From the NCBI GenBank assembly GCA_023078555.1, contig CM041200.1, positions 4,802,936 through 4,866,935 of the forward strand: a stretch of 64,000 bases of DNA, read 5' to 3'. Origin of the DNA: Ulva prolifera (lineage: Eukaryota; Chlorophyta; Ulvophyceae; Ulvales; Ulvaceae). The notes beneath the pieces were generated by a model. The model saw nothing but the letters and a program-made list of their open reading frames with translations, made no database searches and was not told the DNA's origin. A program made the translations under genes and the position numbers. Each line of letters begins with the position of its first letter. Position 1 is the stretch's first letter. Below, in pieces: positions 55,631 to 64,000 of the stretch.

Positions 55631-56945
55631 ATGGTCTCAACGACAGATGCAGTCACCCAAGCCATTGAAGTACGCCCATCCAGCCCACGCTGTACCAAGC
55701 CAGTGAATCCCTCACTGCAGGCTCAGGGCGCACACACAAAATCAACAGCTCAGCACTGCTCTGACAGTACGATCATGGTGCAGGTGCTGGTGTCCGAGGC
55801 TTCCAGCCTCCGGCGTGTGAAGCACCGGCTGTGGCTCGACACGCTGGCCGTGTGCTCTGGCGTGAGACCTGCCTTCATGCTGGACTACTGTCCCCGGGCT
55901 CCCCCCCGTGCAGTGCAGACCATGTGCAGCCGGCTGACCGCTCGCCTTCACAAGCGCATATTTGCCCTCGCGTGGCAGGGGTGCCTGTGGGTGGTGTCCC
56001 AGCTCAGCCTAGCTTGTCGACTGGAGTCGTCGCTGTCATCGGCTCCAGCGCATCCGCCCGAGCTGTGGCTCATCGACTTTTGCGAAGACGATGCCTTGGG
56101 CCCACCAGTAGTGAGGCGCCCGCACAGCCAGGCGTGCACCACATGCAGCTGTCAGGAGTGATGACGAATGGGAAATGATGTGCTTGCCAGTGGCCATGGG
56201 TATCCCAGCTGCTCATGTGATGTCGAGCCACAACCTCGTTTGCTGTTGTATGCCTGTAGCGATGTGGAACATAAGCAGATGTTCGATATCCATGCCATGC
56301 GCTGACAATGGCGGCTCCGCTGTTACACGCGTGATTCCGTGCGAGTCCATCCACCCTCAGTGTACTGTTGCCCTTCCGGCCCCTCAAGCCTGCTGCATGC
56401 ATGCAGGCCCAGGCGCATCTGCAGCAGATGCTGTCCCTGTTTAGTTGGTGTTCTGGAGGTGACCCTTCCAGCCTTGAGGAGAGCCTTGTGGAGCTGGATG
56501 ATGGCGTGGGTATCGGCAATCTGCCCTTTGTCAATGGCGTGCTTCTGGGATATCCATTTGTGTACAACGTGACAGCTCAGAATGTGAACCGCGCTTCCGC
56601 GTGGCTCTCGGCCAGCCGTCTGCAGCTGTTCAGGTGCTGCCTCTTCCTCCAGGCAGCCAGTTCTGTATGGCCTGTCGGAAACAAGTGTGCAGTTGCTCAG
56701 CAGTGAGGAGAGCCTGCAGGCAGAAGGCCATCCCTACCGGGAGGTGTGATGCACAGAGCCAGATCCAGGTCGACCTGTGGACGTGCTCAGCCCCACTACA
56801 CGCACTTGACGCTGAAGGCAAGGCAGTCGACATCTTGGAGTGCTGGAGGAGTTGGTGCCAGCATCACAGCATGTCTGCAGCCACGGCTTGGTCCAGCATC
56901 TGCTTTGCTGACACGCCTGCCTACCAGCAGGTCGTTGTACTGTAG
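55631..56945 (+). CDS. UPF0739 (C1orf74-like) protein
   Basis: A protein family of unknown function known from animals. Exon 1 begins at ATG 55631 and contains LWLDTLAVCSGVRPAFMLDY, then RIFALAWQGCLWVV, ending near 56100. Exon 2 starts at 56406 after CATGCAG (AQAHLQQMLSLFSWCSGGDP) and includes the most telling motif, LPFVNGVLLGYPFVYNV, before a donor near 56630. The last exon, from about 56757, reads QIQVDLWTCSAPLHALDAEG and ends at 56945. The 'NG-LLGYP--Y' motif and the early 'PA-L-DY' motif are those I associate with this family; the assignment is from memory. It starts 58 bases after the BLOC1S1-like stop on the same strand. Confidence 0.5.
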
Positions 56946-57125
56946 CTTGTGTCGTGTGACCTCCCACCGTGTCTTTGAGTTACATTAGTAAACCATTCAG
57001 TTTTTTCTCGGCGGAAACATCCACTTGTGACGCTACATAGGCGAGGCATGAATGAACCATTTCTTCTTGCAAAAGGCATACAGATCTGAGACGCTGCATT
57101 CCGTGTGGAACTACTGTGTACATTG

Positions 57126-58104
57126 TCATTTGTAATATGTAATACTGCGGCATTGGCTGTCGATCAGGTCAACGAGCTCGCTCTTCTCGGTGATGCCGGC
57201 ATAAGAGAGCTTCCTTTCATCAAGAATAGCCTTGAGGTCCTTGACCCCCATTGCGACGAGTTCTTCCTTACTCGCTGTCACCTGTGGAAGAGCTTCGCGG
57301 GCTTGTTCCTGCCCTGCTGACAGCGCCTGATCTATCGCCTGCTCAAAGCTTGGCTCTGCGGGGTGACCACTGCATGTCCAGGTGGGCGTTGTCACGGCTG
57401 TGGGCAGAGGTGTGAGTACGACCCTGAGACGATGTAGCGATCTGTTGAGGCTTGGTAAGCGCGGCAGCAGTTGCAAAGTGGCAGAGCAGGAAAACACGAA
57501 CTGACAATGAAGCATGGTTCTGCGGTGGCACATGCTCATCCCATTCAGACCGGGCCAGTCTCATCGCCACACCTGTATGCTATCTTTCCATCCCGACCGA
57601 CGATGAAGGCATGCGGGATCCCCTGAATTTTGGCCCGCTTCATGAGCTGACCCGCAGAGCCAGCTTGGTCAATGGCCACGATGTAACCCATTTTGTCACC
57701 TTGTTGGTCAACAAACGCCTGTAGACCTGGATCATCTGTGACTGAGATACCAACGACGATGAGCCCTTGCGCTTTTCGCTCATGATAGATTCTGGTCAGG
57801 TGCGGGAACACCTGCAGTCCACAGCATGCTCTGTCTCCTCGCGTTGCAGGGAGCAGCCCGGTATGACCGACTGTCCTCATCAAACGGTCAATGCTCATAT
57901 GCCGTGTTCCAGTTCAGGGTAGCTTGAGGAGGGCGAGTCGCGACGATACATGATCCTCACACCTGGGTGCACATAAATGTACCGTTGTCAGAGCACGCAC
58001 CTGCCGGCATGGGCCACACCACTGAGCCCAGAGTTCTATCACGGTGACACTACCATGCTTCGGCACCTCTGCTGGTGCGTCGCCCTTCACAAACTTCAGG
58101 CCAT
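57126..58104 (-). CDS. TlpA-like thioredoxin domain fused to SAP-like tail
   Basis: Exons (minus) 58104-58001, 57811-57573 and 57369-57126 join in phase. The first carries VTVIELWAQWCGPCRQ, a thioredoxin active site WCGPC. The second continues a TlpA/AhpC-type fold: YHERKAQGLIVVGISVTDDP, then IQGIPHAFIVGRDGKIAYSG with the cis-Pro in GIPHAF. The third completes GHPAEPSFEQAIDQAL and, after a linker, reads GVKDLKAILDERKLSYAGIT, EKSELVDLI, a SAP-like helix-turn-helix as found at the end of MANF/ARMET proteins. It is a likely thiol oxidoreductase whose tail may bind nucleic acid or a partner. The N-terminus is unresolved: a Met frame at 58471-58229 (MFQQRLLPSLSVSSRSGLWA) looks like an organelle targeting peptide. 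A minus-strand TGTAA lies near 56980. Confidence 0.72.
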
Positions 58105-58471
58105 CTACACAGTGCCACAGGTATTGTATCGGCCTCTGCGCGCACACGGAGCGCAACGCGGCATGGAACAGCGTGTCGTATCGATACGAAGCAATTCGTG
58201 GAGTCCACATAGCATGTTAGCTTCACTCCTAAGCTTGGCATAGCAACATGTCTTGGCGCAGGTGTGATGCCGGGGCTGACATGGCACACACGTCCAAATG
58301 GCAGCGAAAACGAGGGATGCACAATCGCTTACAACATGAGCTGATATCACCAAGCATCCGCACCGATTGGACCGCAAAGCGTCCCGACAACCATGATCGC
58401 TTGCAATGTCGGGCCCACAGGCCGGAACGCGAACTCACGCTAAGCGAAGGGAGGAGCCTCTGCTGAAACAA

Positions 58472-59716
58472 CCACAGACATCAGGCAGTGGTGTCTTGCA
58501 CTGATGCAGCGCCCATACTGTGTGTATCGACTTTCGGACGGCCTGGTCTACGAGTAGCTACGCATAGCGAAGGGCGCACGAAATTCTCACACCATCTCCA
58601 TGCATTGCACAGCACGACGCTTGCAAGCTGCAGCTACATCGCTGAGGAGCGAATGTCCCATGCATAGCAACAGAAAGGTCATTGGCAATAATATTACACG
58701 GCTGCGCTTCACGGTATACAGTCAAGGTCCCAAACCATTGTGACACTGTGCCCTAACATGGGTGACCATCCTAGCGCCAAGAATTGCGCAGGCTGGTACC
58801 CCTGTAGCGACTCCAACAAGAGAGCAAATCAGACATGAACGTTCCGTGTCGCAGCACTGCATTCAGGTGTTCCGAGGGACGCGCTCGTGTTTTAGGCTTG
58901 GTTCAACGTCTGAACGATAAGACCGACCTCGAACACGTATGCCTTGTTCAACTGACGCCAGAAACTTCATTAGAGGCATCCACATGTTCGTCTGTGTCAA
59001 TGCCGATCGTGTGACCTCGCTGATTATCAAGTTTCGCTATGCACTGGGCAGTACACGAATGCAAAGCCCCGCACCGCCATGCACGCGTTCAGGCTGCGTG
59101 GCCGCTGTTACATGAGCAACCACGTCAACTTCCATCAGGAATATGAGCACCACTTTTTCACAGGCCCAGTCACGCTACTGTACTACTCTGGGCATCGTGA
59201 CGATTGTCCCAAAGGCTGCCCCCGTCGTGTTGCCCAATAGCGTCCGCACACTGGCATCGAGTACATTCTACAGCGCTGTGCAGCCGTTTGCATCGAAATG
59301 AATACATCCAGTTTGTGCAGACTGATATAAATTCCTGGTGATGTCGTCCTGTCACCAGTTTCGCGGCCTCCTACGGCCTGCGCTGAAATGCAGCTTGCTC
59401 TGGGGTGATGTCAGCGCCTGTGCGTTCCTCTCTGGCGGAATCAGTGATACACTTCATGCCTCTGTCATGATGTTGTGTGTTTTTTAATTGACACGTAGAT
59501 ATTGACGCGCGCAAAGCATGTCTTTTTCGCGTTTGGCAAGCCTGGAGAATTTTCAGCGGTGCTGTGCGCGGACTTCGTTGGCCGAAGCCACACAAGCACA
59601 CTGTAGCCATAGTAGAGACGTATAGACTTCATGCAAGATTTGGTGTCACATTCATCACCTGGCTTGTTCGGACGCCGCTGCGTTGAAGTGTTCTTGATTC
59701 CGCAGTATACGTGCAG
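58472..59716. other. Intergenic; no gene seen
   Basis: Separates the divergent thioredoxin-SAP and LETM1 genes and should hold both promoters. An ATG frame at 59631 (MQDLVSHSSPGLFGRRCVEV) could be the first, targeting-peptide exon of LETM1, but no donor was fixed. Confidence 0.35.
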
Positions 59717-62700
59717 GCTTGAAGGGAGGTGCCTCTGGGAGCGCCCGGTCCTTTCATTCAATACTCACATACCACAGGGCAAGTACCCTTTTGCGGCCTG
59801 CATACGCTGGGACCTGTCTGTTGCAAAGCTGCCCTGCCCATGAAGTTCAACACAGGGCATCATGGCAACAGTCTCGGGCCTTCCGTGCCCAATTTGCAGC
59901 CGTTCTAGGCCAGGACGGCAAACTGAGATCTGCATGTGACCCACAGCTACCTGCTGACTGTGACAGGATTGTGGAGGAGCTGCGGTACCGCAACATCAAG
60001 GTTCCGCGGCAGCTAGACTTATCATTGCGGAGAAGAATTGAAGGTAGCATCGTGAGTGCATACAAGGCCTGCCGTTCCGCAGTCGTTTTCATCTTTAGCA
60101 TCCCAGGATATCTCAACACAGCTCGGAAAATGTCCCTGGCAGATTGGAGGCAGGCAACCTCCAGCACTTGGGCCACTGTAAAACATGAGGCCAAACACTA
60201 TTGGGTGCGTGCACTTAACCCCCGCTTCGCAGCCATACATTGCACCCCGTGTAGCCTGGCAAGCATCTCGCAGATTGAAGATGCTCTTGACAGCACGGCC
60301 GTGGGCCATACGGCAGCAGGGCATCCCCGCACGACAGCCGTCTGAGATCTGCCCTGACTACGATGCTGTGGCTGCAGGTGGGCTTCAAGCTTTTCGGATT
60401 TGAGCTGCGGGTTGCCACGAGGTTGATCTGGAAACAGCTGAAAGGGGGCAAGCTGACACGGCGGGAGCGCAAGCAGCTGACTCGCACGACAGCTGACATC
60501 TTCCGTGTCGTGCCCTTCACATTCTTCATCATCATTCCCTTTGCAGAGTTCCTGCTCCCCGTCGCTCTCCGCATCTTCCCCAACATGCTCCCAAGCACCT
60601 TCCAGACGCAGCTGAAGCAGGCACGTCACACCCCTGCCTACCACGCCCAACACTGCTCCAGAGTCACCACGCTTGTGTCATCAGTGGTCTCTCACCACAC
60701 TACGATGCACCCATGTATCATAATGGCATAAGCATGGAAACATGGGAAATCCTGTCTACGACAGTGAACACAGTCGAATGCGGTCAGCACGGTTTCCATG
60801 AGTGCTGCCGTATCACACTCTGTGCCGAAGTTGAGCTTCAGGAACAGCGATCGGGGCCACTGCAGCGAGGCGGCAGAGCTGTCAGGTGACCAGCTCAGAG
60901 GAGCAGGGGGATGCAGTCAGCGGGCACACAGACGCGAGCACCAGTGCCCCTGCAGGCAGCTAGATCGTGCCAGTGCCTGTGAGACATGCCCTCTCAGTAC
61001 AATGGCTTCGCATCTCCGCTGCTTTTCTGCAATCACACTGCCACGCAGCAGCAAGGCAGCCCCACAGAACACATGCGGCACAACCGACAGTGGCTGGGGT
61101 TCCTCGTGGGGTGCGGGGGCGACATTCATCTACATGCGAGTGCACCAGGTGGTGAGCCAGCGGCAATGTCACACCTCGTCGTTGAGGCATGCGGGCTCGC
61201 AGTCTTCCCAGCAGTCTTGGAACAACAGTTCTAATCGATTCTTGCTGCTGCACAGCTCGGCGGCATCCTGCCGAGCAATCCAGCTGATGCTGTGGCCGCC
61301 GCCATGCCCAGCCTGCCTCTGCAGCGGCTGCCCCTGGCCTGCTCCTCTGCTCTGCCCTCCAGCTGCACGTACACCCCCTCACATCCCCCACATGCTCGCC
61401 GAAGCATACACGCTTGTCACCTTTGACAGTCGCTCTCGTGGCTCGGGCACTACCCTTCACGGCGCACAAGTCAGTGTGATGCTACGCCTGGAGAGATCAT
61501 CGATCACACGGTCTCGGGTCATTGCACGCAGGAGCGCCAAGACACACTTCCAGGCATCGTCGCAATAGCCACGAGGCGTCGCAGTCATAGTACTGATGCG
61601 AGGCCGTCATATGCGTGCAGGAGGAGGACATGAAGAAGCTGCTGAAGCTCAAGACGGAGCTCGCGCGCTTCCTGCAGCAGACGGTCGGGGAGCTCGCGAA
61701 GGACGTGAAGCGCAACAGCTCCGGCGAGACGGCCGACGAGGCGCGCGCGCTCTCGACCTTCCTCAAGGACGTGCGCGGCGGCCGCGGCGTCAGCAACACC
61801 GACATCGTGCGCTTTGCGCGCCTGTTCAGCGACGAGCTCACGCTCGAGAACCTCGACCGCGTCCACCTTGTCACCCTCTGCCAGGTGCGTTGGCAACTCT
61901 CTCCTGCCTGTGACCATGAGGGGCTCCTCCGCCTGTGCCCGCCCCTGTGACACCAACTGGTCGCCACGCCTGCTTGTTGCTCTTCAAGTAGACATATACT
62001 GATGCATATGCGCCCTGATCACGTTGGGAAGTGGGACGCCCATGGAGTGGTGCACCTCCTGGCCGCTGTGCTCTGCCTGCCAGATTTGGGATCCCAAAAC
62101 GCCCAGGGCAGCTGGTGCGTCTTGGTAGGTCCGGAGAGGTATTTGAGCAAGTGACCGGGTGGAGCAGCCGAACGCGGCTACACAATGCGCGAGCGGTAAG
62201 TCCAGCATGGCGCTGCTTTTTTTCTGAGGCGGGGCTGGTGTCGCTTGCCGTAGCAGCTCCAGCACCAGCAGCTCGGCTCTCTTGACTGTGCTCTTTCGCC
62301 TTGATGGCACAGTTTCCAGCTAGCTCCGGCCGTTGTGACTACACCGCGTGGGTACTCACCGTCAATGTGCACTCTTGTGCCGGATGCGCAGTGGGGCTGT
62401 GGCCGCGTGTGAGCGACTCACTCCATGGGCGGTGCAGTTCCTGTCGCTGAACGCGATCGGCACGGAGGCCTTCCTGCGGACGCGCCTGCGCACCCACCTC
62501 AACGAGATCAAGGCCGACGACCTCGAGATCAAGAAGGAGGGCCTCGAGCAGCTGACGGACGACGAGCTGCGGCACGCGTGCCGCGCCCGAGGCATGCCGG
62601 CGCCGTTCGGCGTCGGCTGCACCTCGTTCATGCGCAAGCAGCTCAAGGACTGGATCGAGCTCTCGCTTGACAAGTGCGCCCCTGCCCGGCGCACTGCCAG

Positions 62701-64000
62701 CGCTGTGCGCCGGGCTGCACGCGCCGCATGCCTGTCGACACCGCATGGGCTCGTCCCTGTGGCCGCTACTCCGTGAGCCTGCTGTGCGTTCTGTGCCGCA
62801 CTTGCTGCCAGATACGGGTTTTGCCAGCGATGGAGGCCTGAGGCGCTGCGAGGTAGTGCACATCCGGAGCCCTGCCTGCCTGAAGAACGAGGGAAGCGTG
62901 ACACCAGCATGCTGACATCCGTGTATCAGCATGCCACTGGGCCCTGGCAGCGGTGCAAATACGTGTGAGGCCAGAGACAGGGAAGTGCCAGTGCCCTGCT
63001 GCAGCATCGGGTGATTGTGACACAAGCAGCATACAGTAGCCCAACACCTCAAGTGCGTATCTGTGCAGGAATATCCCGCAGTCGCTGCTGCTGTTGAGCC
63101 GCGCCTTCAAGATCCAGACGGCCAAGGTCAAGGACTCGAAGAAGGTTCGCGACTCCACGGAGGCGACGGTGGAGAGCCTCAAGGAGACATTCAACATGCT
63201 GCCGGACGACACGCTGGAGGACGTCACGATGGAGACGTTTAAGAGCTCCGCGAGCCTCGAGCAGCGCCTCGAGTACCTGCAGCGCGTGGAGAAGGACATC
63301 AAGGATGAGAACCAGGAGACGGAGCAGCTGAAGGCCGCCCGGGAGGCCCTCGAGGTGCGCTCGCTTCCCCTCTCCTGGCCTGCCTCATTTTGGGCAAGTT
63401 GCGGCAAGTTTGGAGACAGTCAGACTTTTTCAAGTCGTCAGATGGCGGCCATAGACCAGAAATAAAGTTCGCCAGAAAAATACACAAAAGAACTGTTCCG
63501 GGCATGCAGTCCGCCTGGCCTGCAGTCCCTGGCGTGTACACAGCTGCCAGTGCCCTGGAAGCCACGGCTGCACTGGCGCTGGGGCTCCTGAGCGATGCTG
63601 TTCGGGATGCTGGCTCTGGTCTCACCGCCGTACAGCTTTGGACGACGGCCGCAGTGGCAGCAGTGCATCACAGGCCGGCTGCCTTTGTTCTGCGGCCAAG
63701 CTGTGTTGTTCACAAATGTTGGTAGATGTCTGTGTCTGTGTGTCGCTTGAGTAAACAGGAGGTGACGGGGCTCCATGTCATGGCATTTGTGGTCGCTTGT
63801 AGCCCAACTACAGCCTGGCGGCTCGCATCACGCACAAAGCTGCTAGCTACTGCATAATTCGTTTTAGAGCGGGGCTGAGTGTGCACTCTACGCCACACCT
63901 TGCAGATGGGCGCTGCCACAGGTACAGCGGACTGTGTGCAGGATACGCAGAGCCGGCTGGAGTCGGCGGTCGAGGCGAATGCGCGGGCGACGGCGAAGGC
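59717..64000 (+). CDS. LETM1: LETM1 mitochondrial ion exchanger, partial
   Basis: LETM1 is an inner-membrane protein of mitochondria involved in K+/H+ and Ca2+/H+ exchange and in volume control. Exons: about 59717-60204, 60378-60620, 61621-61884, 62438-62673, 63069-63354 and 63906-64000, cut by the window end. The signature block is complete: GKLTRRERKQLTRTTADIFR, then VVPFTFFIIIPFAEFLLPVA and FPNMLPSTFQTQLKQ (membrane segment). The matrix ribosome-binding-like domain follows (LFSDELTLENLDRVHLVTLC; GLEQLTDDELRHACRARGMP; IPQSLLLLSRAF) and then coiled coils. Intron 60621-61620 (1,000 bases) starts GCACGT, a GC-AG intron. The start codon and targeting peptide were not found; exon 1 is preceded by an in-frame stop and an acceptor near 59716. 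Confidence 0.93.

Overview
The window reads as nuclear DNA of a green alga, probably a trebouxiophyte chlorophyte (inference). Genes are broken by many GT-AG introns of about 50-1000 bases. The products are plant-lineage: plastid-type dihydrodipicolinate reductase, TIC20, PsbP-domain protein 6 and an isochorismatase-family hydrolase of plant type. TGTAA, the chlorophyte polyadenylation signal, lies shortly after several stop codons. Exon limits were placed by hand from splice sites, frame phase and remembered protein families; no database was searched.

Layout. 1-17 kb: an ankyrin-repeat gene (minus), a coiled-coil gene (plus), ENY2 (minus), an unrecognised gene (plus), DAPB (plus) and a large receptor-like kinase with a proline-rich outer domain (plus). 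17-27 kb: gene-poor, with one tRNA-Gly(TCC), palindromes, a diverged direct repeat, CA-rich repeat DNA with stacked hairpins and a probable LINE remnant. 27-40 kb: an unrecognised multi-exon gene split by a 9.8-kb Ty3/Gypsy chromovirus-type LTR retrotransposon with 799-bp LTRs and a 5-bp target duplication; the element looks whole and young. 40-51 kb: compact genes: an RPR2/Rpp21-type RNase P/MRP subunit, a putative plastid lumen protein, TIC20, a CUEDC2-like protein, PPD6, an isochorismatase-family hydrolase and a hypothetical minus-strand gene. 51-55 kb: gene-poor, with a second copy of the CA-rich repeat bounded by 15-bp direct repeats. 55-64 kb: BLOC1S1-like, UPF0739/C1orf74-like, a thioredoxin fused to a SAP-like tail, and LETM1, which runs off the window end.

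The genes form no single pathway. Plastid functions recur (lysine synthesis, protein import, thylakoid lumen) beside general eukaryotic ones (SAGA/mRNA export, RNase P, lysosome-type trafficking, mitochondrial ion exchange). The most notable points are the fresh retrotransposon with an extra open frame after pol, three GC-AG introns in conserved genes, the thioredoxin-SAP fusion, the proline-rich receptor kinase and the hairpin-ended CA-rich repeat family.
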